A DNA stretch of 64,000 nucleotides, taken from positions 310,001-374,000 of the forward strand of contig NZ_POSF01000014.1 of assembly GCF_004343605.1 (NCBI RefSeq), read 5' to 3'. Within the stretch, counting starts at the first letter, position 1; the number at the start of each line of letters is the position of its first letter. This DNA comes from Dehalobacter sp. 12DCB1. Its GTDB lineage: Bacteria > Bacillota > Desulfitobacteriia > Desulfitobacteriales > Syntrophobotulaceae. Made by a program: the position numbers and the translations under genes. The notes beneath the pieces were generated by a model. It was not told the origin of the DNA, ran no database searches, and worked only from the letters and a program-made list of their open reading frames with translations. Shown here piece after piece: positions 37,743 through 46,185 of the stretch.

Positions 37743-39308
37743 TCACTGCTCTATCTCTTTTCTGACCCTCGGGAGGCAATCAGCTACTTCCGAAGCTGTG
37801 AAACCTGATAAACCAAACTGATCCTTTAAAACATCTCCAGCCTTGCCGTGAAGATAAACCCCCATGCAAGCCGCCCCTAACGGAGGGACACCCTGGGCAA
37901 TCCAGGACATAATACTTCCGGTCAGTACATCCCCTGTGCCGCCTGTGCCAAGTCCTGCATTACCTGTCGGATTCAGAAAAACTCTGCCGTCCGGCGAAGC
38001 AACGACCGAACCTGCGCCTTTCAGGACAACAATGGCACCCCATTCCAGGGCTTTGGCCAGTGCTATCTTCAAGCGGTTTTCCTGAACCTCGTCAATTGAA
38101 CAGCCGCATAAGCGAGCCATTTCCCCAGGATGAGGCGTCAGAATAAGATTGCCTCTTCCTTTCCTTAAGCTGAGTACATCCGGTTCGCGAGAAATTAGAT
38201 TCAACGCGTCTGCATCCAGAACTACCGGTACATCGGTCTCTATCAGTATATTTTTTATGACATTAAGAAATGACCCCGTTTGCCTGAGTCCGGGACCTGC
38301 TGCACAAGCGTCAGCTCCTTGTAACCGCTCCTGAATGACCGGCCAGGCATTGACGCTTAACATCTCATAATCCTTTGCTGGCCAAACCGTAGCTTCAATG
38401 ACTCCCAAATCGACCGTCTCAGCAATCGCTTCAGGGGTAACGATCTGAAGAAGCCCTGCCCCGCAGCGTAGAGCCGACTTTCCTGCCAGGATGACAGCCC
38501 CGCTCATTCCAAGCGATCCGCCAATCAGAACCGCCCGGCCATGCGTACCTTTATGGCCCATTATGTGTCTTACTGGAATCAAAGGCCGGATGACTTCATC
38601 CGTCAATAGATAGGCAAATATTTTTTCTTCGCCTATCACTTTTTCGGGAATTGAAATTTGGTCAATGACCAGCCTTCCTGTATAGATTAATCCTTCTCCA
38701 AGAAAATGTCCAAGCTTTGGTAAGCCAAATGTAACTGTCACATCTCCTTCTACTGCAATCGTATGAACTTTCCCCGTATCTGCTTCCAGACCGCTGGGAA
38801 TATCGACACAAACCACTGGCATGTCGGCTTTGTTTAAGTCTTCAATAAAACCTGCTAGGGATTCCGGAATTTCTCCTTGAAAGCCTGTTCCATACAGCGC
38901 ATCAACAGCGACCTGAGACTGCATCAGGGCAAGCTTGAATAGACGAAGCTGTTTTTCGTCTTCGACAGGAATAATCTTTTCCCCCATTTTCTGGAACAAT
39001 TCATAATTCAGCTTGGCATCCCCTTGAAGCTCAGTAGGATTTGCGAAAAGAAAAACGGTCACTTCCATCCCCAATACACAGAGATGCCTGGCCACTGCCA
39101 GACCGTCACCGCCATTATTGCCTTTTCCGGCAAGAATAACTGCCCTCAAACCGTGAAGCGACTTCTTTTCGTCCTTCAGCAAAATAATCTTTATTTCCCT
39201 TACCACTGCCAACGCGGCATTCTCCATAAGAATTGCCCCGGGGATTCCAAAATGATTGATTGCGTTGGAATCAATGCTGCGCATTTGTCCGGCACTTACA
39301 ATACGCAT
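37743..39308 (-). CDS. nnr: Bifunctional NAD(P)H-hydrate epimerase / ADP-dependent dehydratase
   Basis: A 521-residue fusion of the YjeF N-terminal epimerase (MRIVSAGQMRSIDSNAI, GKGNNGGDGLAVARHL) and the C-terminal carbohydrate-kinase-like dehydratase (GSLGMSGAVILAGKSAL, LTPHPGEMARL, GNAGLGTGGTGDVLTG). It repairs hydrated NADH and NADPH. The ATG at 39308 has GAGGAGG at eight bases; an in-frame start 48 bases upstream lacks a site. It sits in the common Firmicute order acpS, nnr, alr. Confidence 0.96.
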   Translation of the reverse strand: MRIVSAGQMRSIDSNAINHFGIPGAILMENAALAVVREIKIILLKDEKKSLHGLRAVILAGKGNNGGDGLAVARHLCVLGMEVTVFLFANPTELQGDAKLNYELFQKMGEKIIPVEDEKQLRLFKLALMQSQVAVDALYGTGFQGEIPESLAGFIEDLNKADMPVVCVDIPSGLEADTGKVHTIAVEGDVTVTFGLPKLGHFLGEGLIYTGRLVIDQISIPEKVIGEEKIFAYLLTDEVIRPLIPVRHIMGHKGTHGRAVLIGGSLGMSGAVILAGKSALRCGAGLLQIVTPEAIAETVDLGVIEATVWPAKDYEMLSVNAWPVIQERLQGADACAAGPGLRQTGSFLNVIKNILIETDVPVVLDADALNLISREPDVLSLRKGRGNLILTPHPGEMARLCGCSIDEVQENRLKIALAKALEWGAIVVLKGAGSVVASPDGRVFLNPTGNAGLGTGGTGDVLTGSIMSWIAQGVPPLGAACMGVYLHGKAGDVLKDQFGLSGFTASEVADCLPRVRKEIEQ

Positions 39309-39424
39309 TTTTCTATCCTCCTCGGAAAAACTTTTCCTACTCATTATAATGAACACAGCCTAGAACCTTGTCAACTTCAAAATGAATGTTGGTTGCTGTC
39401 TAATATTTGGGGTACCAACAATAT

Positions 39425-39781
39425 CTATTCCAGAATAACAGATGCTATGGCCGTATCTTTACTGTGAGAGAGGCTTATTCGGACTGTCTCAGCTCCTCTC
39501 AACCGTGCTGCAGCCTGTGCCCTTTCACTCAAATATACAACTGGTTCTCCCACTTCATTCCTCAAGATCTCAATATCATGCCAGCTAAGACCCCTGAGTC
39601 CGATTCCCAGTGCCTTAAGCACCGCTTCTTTGCCTGCAAACCTAGCAGCTAGGGAAGACACATGTTTTTTTGATAGTTCGGTCAGTTCCCTATCGGTAAA
39701 CAGTCTGGCAACCAGTTTCGAATGTCTCCGGCAGGCCTGCTCAAATCTGGCTATTTCAATAATATCTATACCTGGATACAA
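39425..39781 (-). CDS. acpS: Holo-[acyl-carrier-protein] synthase AcpS
   Basis: A 118-residue trimeric phosphopantetheinyl transferase. Motifs are GIDIIEIARFEQA with the metal aspartate, AARFAGKEAVLKALG with the glutamate, and ISLSHSKDTAIASVI. The start chosen is TTG at 39781, five bases after GGGGAAG, which gives a family-typical N-terminus; a TTG 30 bases upstream is possible but has poor spacing. It lies between the sensor kinase and nnr. Confidence 0.95.
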   Translation of the reverse strand: MYPGIDIIEIARFEQACRRHSKLVARLFTDRELTELSKKHVSSLAARFAGKEAVLKALGIGLRGLSWHDIEILRNEVGEPVVYLSERAQAAARLRGAETVRISLSHSKDTAIASVILE

Positions 39782-39852
39782 ATGGACTTCCCCGTTTCTT
39801 CGTAAAATCAAATACCTTTTCTGTCCCCGGTACTAAGAATAGCGTCCTGAAT

Positions 39853-41160
39853 TTAGGGTTCAGCAGAAGGCTGCTGTGGACTGATCTGCTTGTATGGAAG
39901 CCTCATTTCCGCAGTCGTCCCCTCACCTATTTTGCTTTCAATGTTTAATCCGTATTCTGAACCATATAAACCCTTTAGGCGGGCATGGACATTAGCGAGC
40001 CCTACACCATTGCCTGAACCTACACCGGGCAGCAGCACATCTTTTAGCCGGTCTTCTTCAATCCCCATCCCGTTATCAATGACTTCTACAAAAAGCTCGC
40101 TTTTACCATCTACCAGCCCGAGTTCCCTGACCCGGATCGTTACAACACCACTCGGCATGATCATAGGGGTAATCCCATGTTTGACCGCATTTTCAACTAG
40201 GGGTTGAATACTCAGTCTTGGCACCTCGGCATCCATCAGTGCCTTAGGAATTTCCAGCTTAATCTTCAGCTTTTTTCCAAAGCGGGCTTTTTCCAGCACA
40301 AAATAATTATTAACAAATTCCATCTCTTCCCGAAGCGAAATGAGTGCGCCTTTAGATTTTAAAGACTTTCGGAAAAATTCGGCAAGATGGATCAGCAGCC
40401 TTCTGGCCCGGTTAGGGTTGGTTCGACTGGTGGCAATAATTGTATTCAGAACATTAAAAAAGAAATGCGGATTGATTTGAGCTTGAAGCGCATCGAGTCT
40501 GGCTTCCATCGTCAGATTGGTCTGATGGTCCAGTTCAGCCACTTCCACCTGAAGGCTTAAAATCTGGCCCATACCAAGTGCAAGTCTGATCAGGTCAGGA
40601 GAAATATTTCCTCCCTTCGTTTCATAGAGCTTAAATGTTCCGACAACATTTCCTTTGCATACGAGCGGAACAATGACTGCCGCCGCCAAAGGACAGTCAC
40701 ACGTTTCCGACATCGGGCAGTTTAATTCTTCCTGCGTCTGAACAACTTTATATTTTGCAGTGTTTATGACCTCTCTGGTCGCTGCCGTCAGAATCTTATC
40801 GCCGGGATGGTGTCTGTCACAGCCTGCCCCAAGATAGGCAAGCTGTTTCTCACAATCGGTGATCGAGACTGCGGCCACCTGAGCAATCCCGTGAATGATT
40901 TTAGCAATGGCTTCGGCATTTTGTTTATTCAAACCACCGCGCAGGTAAGGAAGTGTTTCGTTAGCAATCTTTACACTCAGGTCTGCCCTGCTTAACGTCT
41001 GCTGCGGCACGACCTTTTTTTCTAAATTTTTCATATTCCAGAAGTAATATCCGGCATCAATTACCATAAAAACGGCCAATAGCAAAGCATTCTGTAAATA
41101 AAGGCCTAGGGAAATTTCAAGGGCTATGACCACAATAAGGATTATATTCTTATTTTTCAT
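39853..41160 (-). CDS. LytS/YehU-type sensor histidine kinase with GAF domain
   Basis: A 435-residue membrane sensor kinase. Two short hydrophobic segments lie at residues about 6-45, followed by a GAF-like domain with cysteines (CEKQLAYLGAGCDRHHPG and CPMSETCDCPL, a possible Fe-S or redox site), the His_kinase box QINPHFFFNVLN and the HATPase region PLVENAVKHG, DNGMGI, GVGLANVHARL. This family normally has a LytR-type response regulator nearby; none is in the window. The ATG at 41160 follows GGGGGAG. The order is BusR-like gene, kinase, acpS. Confidence 0.85.
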   Translation of the reverse strand: MKNKNIILIVVIALEISLGLYLQNALLLAVFMVIDAGYYFWNMKNLEKKVVPQQTLSRADLSVKIANETLPYLRGGLNKQNAEAIAKIIHGIAQVAAVSITDCEKQLAYLGAGCDRHHPGDKILTAATREVINTAKYKVVQTQEELNCPMSETCDCPLAAAVIVPLVCKGNVVGTFKLYETKGGNISPDLIRLALGMGQILSLQVEVAELDHQTNLTMEARLDALQAQINPHFFFNVLNTIIATSRTNPNRARRLLIHLAEFFRKSLKSKGALISLREEMEFVNNYFVLEKARFGKKLKIKLEIPKALMDAEVPRLSIQPLVENAVKHGITPMIMPSGVVTIRVRELGLVDGKSELFVEVIDNGMGIEEDRLKDVLLPGVGSGNGVGLANVHARLKGLYGSEYGLNIESKIGEGTTAEMRLPYKQISPQQPSAEP

Positions 41161-41181
41161 CGTCACATCTCCCCCAAAAAA

Positions 41182-41784
41182 TTATTTTAATAAGCTCCGG
41201 ACTTTTTTATTGCCATTCTCCGAGCTGACTACGAGAAGAATATCTCCTTCTTCGAGCAGAAAGTCGGCTTCAGGAGAAAAATTCTCATTACCGTTTCTGA
41301 CAACCCCTACGACTGTTGCTCCAGTTTTTTCTCTGACTTTAAGTTCTCTCAGAGAACAGCCAATTGCGGATGATTCTGACTGGATTTTGAGTTCTTCGAC
41401 ATCATTCCAGCGAGAGATATATCGATCGGCATAGGTCGAAACTTTTGCAAGCAGCGCATCAATTTGCTTATCAATTTCCTTTCTCTGTTCCATCAGGCTT
41501 TTCAACTCGTCAATAAAGGCTTGAACCTCATTTTTTTGGTTAAAAGACTTTAAAAATTTTTCGGCCTCTATTCTGGAGTTTACAATAATACCAATACCTG
41601 GTTTAACCCTGACGATTCCTTCATGTTGAAGAATAGCAATTGCCCTGCGGATCGTCTCCGGAGAAACATTGAATCTTCCTGCCAGGGTCGATCTTCCGTG
41701 GATTTTTTCCTCTTCGCGGAACTCACCGAGAACAATAGCATGTGCAATCTCATTTGCAATTTCCTGATATTTGGCCTGTTCCAA
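41182..41784 (-). CDS. GntR-family regulator with C-terminal RCK_C (TrkA-C) domain, BusR-like
   Basis: A 200-residue protein. Residues 1-70 are a GntR winged helix (SPETIRRAIAILQHEGIVRVKPG), about 75-115 a coiled coil, and about 115-200 an RCK_C domain (ELKVREKTGATVVGVVRNG, LLEEGDILLVVSSEN). This is the architecture of BusR, the cyclic-di-AMP-responsive repressor of an osmolyte transporter in lactic streptococci. Cyclic-di-AMP binding is inferred, not shown. It starts at TTG (41784) after AAAGGG. It is divergent from a glutamate 2,3-aminomutase gene, and a palindrome overlaps its own promoter. Confidence 0.85.
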   Translation of the reverse strand: MEQAKYQEIANEIAHAIVLGEFREEEKIHGRSTLAGRFNVSPETIRRAIAILQHEGIVRVKPGIGIIVNSRIEAEKFLKSFNQKNEVQAFIDELKSLMEQRKEIDKQIDALLAKVSTYADRYISRWNDVEELKIQSESSAIGCSLRELKVREKTGATVVGVVRNGNENFSPEADFLLEEGDILLVVSSENGNKKVRSLLK

Positions 41785-41834
41785 GATAATCCCTTTCTTT
41801 CCTTGCTGATTTCAGATACTAAGCGGCCAATCAT

Positions 41835-41862
41835 TCTATATCTTCTATGATGCACGCATCAA
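41835..41862 (-). promoter_or_regulatory. Promoter with overlapping palindromic operator for the BusR-like gene
   Basis: On the minus strand a -35 TTGATG (41862-41857) and a -10 TATAGA (41840-41835) are 16 bases apart. A palindrome TGATGC-AC-GCATCA (41848-41861) overlaps the -35. A second palindrome, CTACC-CTA-GGTAG, lies at 41885-41897, 23 bases further. Autoregulation is inferred; BusR itself is known to use paired sites. Confidence 0.55.
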
Positions 41863-42009
41863 ATTTTTTGCCTTTTACGTAATTCTACCCTAGGTAGTTG
41901 GGGAAGACAATCTTTTCTATAAAAAAGACCATTTCCAGGCAATATTGAAGTAGCGCCATACCCGCTAATATCTTTCCATTATTTGACTAAATCGGACATT
42001 TTAACCCTC

Positions 42010-42039
42010 TTGACACCCGACAACTTGCAATGATATGAT
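42010..42039 (+). promoter_or_regulatory. Sigma-A-type promoter of the aminomutase gene
   Basis: A perfect -35 TTGACA (42010-42015) and a -10 TATGAT (42034-42039) with an 18-base spacer, about 78 bases before the start codon. Confidence 0.7.
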
Positions 42040-42116
42040 TGGTTGGCAGTATAATTAAGTTACTTTATTCATAGTATGGAGGTTTTTTGTTATTAGCGTT
42101 TGGAGGAGGGATAAAT

Positions 42117-43379
42117 ATGGCAATCGAACTATATAGACCGCATCGTGATTATCATTATTTTTCTATAAAACGTGCCGAGGAATTAAAGGAACGAATTGAA
42201 CCCTATCTGCAAAAAGCTAACCAGATACCTGCCGGACTTAATTTGACAGATTTATATTCTGCCCAAAAGGAAAGGATCCTTCAATACTTTGGGGCAACCC
42301 AGGAAATTTGGGATGACTGGCGGTGGCAAATGAGCCACAGGATCATGGATGTTAACACACTGGATTCTCTTTTTCCGTTAACCGAAGCTCAAAAAAATGA
42401 GATCTCAACAGTTGGCCGGATATACCGTTGGGCCGTATCACCGTATTACCTCAGTTTAATGGATTTTAGCAACCCTGAAGACCCCATCGTACTACAGGGT
42501 ATACCCAAAATAGAAGAGCTTTTCGATAAGAGTGGAGAGGAAGATCCGATGGGAGAAGCCTTAACCTCTCCCGCTCCGTGTATTACCAGACGTTATCCAG
42601 ACCGTTTGATCATTAACGTTACAAATATGTGCGGCATGTACTGCCGTCACTGCCAGCGCCGCCGCAATATCGGCGAAACGGACGGACATAAAGAAAAAGA
42701 AGATCTTAAAGCCGCTCTGGATTATATCCGTGAGAACCCAGAAATCCGGGATGTGCTGATCACAGGCGGGGATGCGCTTCTTTTAAGTGACCAGACCATC
42801 GAATGGCTGCTTGCTGAACTTCATAGTATTCCACATGTTGAAATTAAACGCCTTGGAACCAGGGTCCCTGTAACCCTACCGATGCGGATTACCGATGAAC
42901 TTCTGGCCATACTTGCCAAATATCCGCCAATCTATATCAATACCCAGTTTAATCATCCGAAAGAAGTGACGCTGGAAGCTAAAAAAGCCGCAGATAAGCT
43001 TGTTTCTACCGGTGTTGTACTTGGCAACCAGGCCGTACTGCTTAAAGGCATTAATACGGACCCGGATGTCATGAAGAAAATGAATCAGGAATTGCTAAAA
43101 ATTCGTGTTCGTCCCTACTATCTCTTTCATGCCAAAAATGTCAAAGGAACGCGGCATTTTATTCCGTCTATTCAGGAAGGGCTTACCGTTATGGAAGCCC
43201 TCAGAGGATTCACCTCCGGCCTGGCTGTTCCTACCTATATTATCAATGCACCAAAAGGAGGCGGCAAAACCCCGCTTCTCCCTCAATATCTTCTTTCCCT
43301 CGATGAGCACCAGGCTATTTTGAAGACATGGGAAGGGAAAATTGTTTATTATGAGAATCATTGCGCTGATGAAGGCTAA
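42117..43379 (+). CDS. eam: Glutamate 2,3-aminomutase (KamA family radical SAM/PLP enzyme)
   Basis: A 420-residue enzyme with the radical SAM cysteines CGMYCRHC (172, 176, 179) and the PLP lysine in GGGK (384). In lysine 2,3-aminomutase two aspartates 37 residues apart bind the substrate epsilon-amino group. Here those sites are Lys340 (HAKN) and Asn377 (INAPKG), also 37 apart, the exchange described for glutamate 2,3-aminomutase. The product would be beta-glutamate, a compatible solute in anaerobes. The ATG at 42117 follows GGAGGAGGG at six bases. Divergent from a BusR-like regulator. Confidence 0.88.
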   Translation: MAIELYRPHRDYHYFSIKRAEELKERIEPYLQKANQIPAGLNLTDLYSAQKERILQYFGATQEIWDDWRWQMSHRIMDVNTLDSLFPLTEAQKNEISTVGRIYRWAVSPYYLSLMDFSNPEDPIVLQGIPKIEELFDKSGEEDPMGEALTSPAPCITRRYPDRLIINVTNMCGMYCRHCQRRRNIGETDGHKEKEDLKAALDYIRENPEIRDVLITGGDALLLSDQTIEWLLAELHSIPHVEIKRLGTRVPVTLPMRITDELLAILAKYPPIYINTQFNHPKEVTLEAKKAADKLVSTGVVLGNQAVLLKGINTDPDVMKKMNQELLKIRVRPYYLFHAKNVKGTRHFIPSIQEGLTVMEALRGFTSGLAVPTYIINAPKGGGKTPLLPQYLLSLDEHQAILKTWEGKIVYYENHCADEG

Positions 43380-43390
43380 GTTAACCGCAT

Positions 43391-44323
43391 TTACCAGGTT
43401 AGCGGGATTTTGGCGTTATAATGAATTCCTTGAAAGCTTCCTCTTCGTTCCATCTCTTGATCGATACCGTTTAAGACCTCCCATTTACGTCGGGTCCACA
43501 TTGGGGCAATAACATCTTTGAGTGGTCCGTCACCCATGAGTCTGTGGATAATCATATGGGGAGGAAGAATCTCCAGAATATCGGCTACGAGGTCTATATA
43601 TTCTTCTATTGAAAGCAGCTGAAGACCGCCCTGGGTGTAAAGATCAGCCAGCGGAGTCCCTCTTAAGATATGCAACGAATGAATCTTTACCCCCTGGATC
43701 GGGATTTGGCTGATCGCTTGTGCTGTCCTATACATTTCCTCCCGGGTTTCACAGGGCAGTCCCATAATGATATGGGCACAGACCCGGATATTCCTTTGTC
43801 TGAGCTTCTTCACACCCTCCAGGAAACAATCAAAATCATGTCCCCTGTTCAACCAGTCCAAGGTTTTGTCATGAACAGACTGCAGACCCAGTTCTACCCA
43901 TAGATAGGTCTGTTTATTCAGGTTTTCCAGAACATTAAGGATTGCCTCGTTCAGACAATCCGGTCTGGTCGAGACTGATAAGCCGACGACATCTTCCAGT
44001 GCCAATGCTTCCCGGTATAAATTTTCCAGATAATCTTCAGGACCATAAGTCGCAGAAAACGATTGAAAATAAGCAATATATTTTGCTTTTAGCCATTTTT
44101 TTAGAGTCCTTTCCCGAACCTGGTTAAACTGTTCGTGAATGGACAGACCTCTTTGCCCTGCAAAATCGCCGGAACCTTTTTCACTGCAAAATATACAGCC
44201 CCCGTCACTTACCGTCCCATCCCGGTTTGGGCAGCTGAGACCTGCATCCAAAGATACTTTGATAACTTTTTCGCCGAAAAATTTGCGGAAATGTTCATTT
44301 AATGTATAATAGCGTTTGTTCAT
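43391..44323 (-). CDS. Radical SAM protein, YhcC/TIGR01212 family
   Basis: A 310-residue radical SAM protein with SLDAGLSCPNRDGTVSDGGCIFC (cluster cysteines spaced as in YhcC), SVSTRPDCLNEAIL and ELGLQSVHDKTLDWLNRGH, and the late HSLHILRGTPLADLY. Its reaction is unknown, though a role in tRNA or nucleotide modification has been suggested for relatives. The start MNKRYYTLNEHF at 44323 is chosen because upstream in-frame residues do not resemble the family; the ribosome site is weak. Convergent with the aminomutase gene. Confidence 0.87.
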   Translation of the reverse strand: MNKRYYTLNEHFRKFFGEKVIKVSLDAGLSCPNRDGTVSDGGCIFCSEKGSGDFAGQRGLSIHEQFNQVRERTLKKWLKAKYIAYFQSFSATYGPEDYLENLYREALALEDVVGLSVSTRPDCLNEAILNVLENLNKQTYLWVELGLQSVHDKTLDWLNRGHDFDCFLEGVKKLRQRNIRVCAHIIMGLPCETREEMYRTAQAISQIPIQGVKIHSLHILRGTPLADLYTQGGLQLLSIEEYIDLVADILEILPPHMIIHRLMGDGPLKDVIAPMWTRRKWEVLNGIDQEMERRGSFQGIHYNAKIPLTW

Positions 44324-44502
44324 GTTCAGCCCCAGTTTTAACTTGCAATATCTTATCTCTTCTCTATGCCATGTGTTCAATAACTCTCTGTATCGTTGAC
44401 TTGTCCGTGTCATATATACTTTTGTGTCTTTTCCTGTATCCTATTATAGCTTTAGTTGGTCTAAAACAAAACAACAATGGTAAGATCTGTAATTTATTTC
44501 CA

Positions 44503-44569
44503 ATAAAACCAGAGACCGGAATCAAATGTATTTCCAGCTTAGAGGTGACATACTTTGAATTCCGGTCTC
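44503..44569 (-). terminator. Terminator after amtB
   Basis: On the minus strand GAGACCGGAAT arms (44559-44569 and 44512-44522) pair perfectly and extend by imperfect pairs to about 19 bases, followed by TGGTTTTATTG. It lies about 70 bases past the amtB stop. Confidence 0.65.
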
Positions 44570-44639
44570 ATTATCTTCATAAGATTACATCTGCTTATCA
44601 TATTTTTAGGTCTGTACTTATAACGTCAATCTTGTTGCT

Positions 44640-45902
44640 TTATAAATTATAAATTGAATTTGCTGTTAATCCTTCAAAATCGGGATAAGCACTTTCTCCG
44701 TGTTGGGTCGTATCAAGACCGCTGACCTGTTCAGCGTCTGTAGCTGTAAGCGGAGTGATCGCTCCGATGGCTTTCAGCAGGATAAATGTTACCAGACCTG
44801 CGTATAAATATGTTGCCAGTACTGCGATGAGCTGTATGCCGACTTGATGGAAATCGCCAGTGTAGAACAGACCGTCTTTACCGAGAGGGTTAATTGCGGT
44901 TGTGCAAAAGATACCTGTCGCCAGAGCTCCCCAGGTTCCGCCGATTCCGTGGATGCCAAAGGCATCCAGCGCATCATCATAACCAAGCTTATCTTTAAGG
45001 ATTGCAACTGCAAAGTAGCATAATCCGCCGGCTCCAAGGCCGATTACCATGGCGGAGGCGTTTGTTACATAGGCACAAGCAGGTGTTATGGCTACTAGCC
45101 CTGCAACAGCTCCGGAAATCGCCCCCAGGACAGTTGGCTTTCCACGATGCAGTTTTTCTGCAACGACCCAGCCCAAAAGCCCTAAAGCGGCCGCAATAAA
45201 TGTTGTCACAAAAGCAATTACTGCAATTCCGTCAGCCGCCAGTTCACTGCCTGCGTTAAAGCCAAACCAGCCAAACCATAACAGGGCGCCGCCCAGAATC
45301 ACGTAAGGAATATTATGCGGAATGGTCGGATCTGTGGACTTATTAATGCGTTTTCCGATCACAAGTGCTGCAATCAGACCGGAGAAACCTGAACTGATAT
45401 GAACGACAGTACCGCCGGCAAAATCAAGTGCACCTAAATTTCCAAGCCAGCCGCCGCCCCATACCCAGTGCGCGATCGGAACGTACACCAGTAAACTCCA
45501 GAAACTCATCAGTAAAACAAATGCGGGAAAACGCAAGCGTTCGGCAGTCGCACCGGTCATCAAAGCCGGTGTCAGAATTGCAAACATCATCTGGAAAACC
45601 ATGAAAAGAAGATGTGGAATTGTAGCACCTTCAGTTCTTGGCTCCAGCCCTACACCCTTCAGCATTAGATGGTCAAGACCGCCGATGACTGAACCGATAT
45701 CTGGTCCAAAAGCAAGCGAATAACCTAAAACTACCCAGATAACTGTTACAACACCCATCGCGATAATACTTTGCATCATCATGGATAAAACATGGCGTTT
45801 TTTAACCAGTCCTCCGTAAAAAAAGGCCAGACCGGGTGTCATTAACATAACAAGTGCAGTGGAAATAATCATAAAACCGATATCCCCAGTTGTGTAATTC
45901 AT
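44640..45902 (-). CDS. amtB: Ammonium transporter Amt
   Basis: A 420-residue integral membrane ammonium channel with 11 predicted hydrophobic segments. Signatures: LVMLMTPGLAFFYGGLV, the twin-histidine region and DFAGGTVVHISSGFSGL (His), and AFGIHGIGGTWGALATG (second His). The C-terminus is short. No glnK/P-II gene is adjacent, which is unusual for amtB. The ATG has AAGGAGG upstream. A promoter and a strong terminator lie in its leader, so expression is probably controlled by attenuation. Confidence 0.97.
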   Translation of the reverse strand: MNYTTGDIGFMIISTALVMLMTPGLAFFYGGLVKKRHVLSMMMQSIIAMGVVTVIWVVLGYSLAFGPDIGSVIGGLDHLMLKGVGLEPRTEGATIPHLLFMVFQMMFAILTPALMTGATAERLRFPAFVLLMSFWSLLVYVPIAHWVWGGGWLGNLGALDFAGGTVVHISSGFSGLIAALVIGKRINKSTDPTIPHNIPYVILGGALLWFGWFGFNAGSELAADGIAVIAFVTTFIAAALGLLGWVVAEKLHRGKPTVLGAISGAVAGLVAITPACAYVTNASAMVIGLGAGGLCYFAVAILKDKLGYDDALDAFGIHGIGGTWGALATGIFCTTAINPLGKDGLFYTGDFHQVGIQLIAVLATYLYAGLVTFILLKAIGAITPLTATDAEQVSGLDTTQHGESAYPDFEGLTANSIYNL

Positions 45903-45989
45903 TTTCTTCTCCTCCTTAGTTTCTTGGTGTATTTCTTATAGGTTTATAGATAGTTTGATACAAGCCTTTACCTACGCGCGACGACTAAT

Positions 45990-46037
45990 AAAAAAAGCCC
46001 CAAAAAAGTATTGCACTTTTTTGAGGCCCCGTTGCCT
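45990..46037 (-). promoter_or_regulatory. Attenuator in the amtB leader with ANTAR-like hexaloop hairpin
   Basis: On the minus strand a terminator (13 base pairs with one U-G, GCCTCAAAAAAGT/ACTTTTTTGGGGC, then seven Ts) lies between the amtB promoter and start codon. Just upstream and overlapping its 5' arm is AGGC-AACGGG-GCCT (46037-46024), a stem with a six-base loop having A first and G fourth. That loop pattern is the recognition feature of ANTAR antiterminators. The usual second, upstream hexaloop hairpin was not found, so ANTAR control is a hypothesis. Confidence 0.6.
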
Positions 46038-46070
46038 AATTGACTTGTGTATAACAAACGATCTATCTGT

Positions 46071-46099
46071 ACTATATTATCCGGAAACCAATCTGTAAA
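46071..46099 (-). promoter_or_regulatory. Sigma-A-type promoter of amtB
   Basis: On the minus strand a -35 TTTACA (46099-46094) and a -10 TATAGT (46076-46071) are 17 bases apart. The predicted start is near 46064, upstream of the leader terminator. Confidence 0.6.
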
Positions 46100-46185
46100 G
46101 AGGTTTTTTGTTTAAATAATGTATACATTCCTGTATACATTCTTCAATATTACGCATACCTGGTTAACCCTAAACCTGTCATTGG

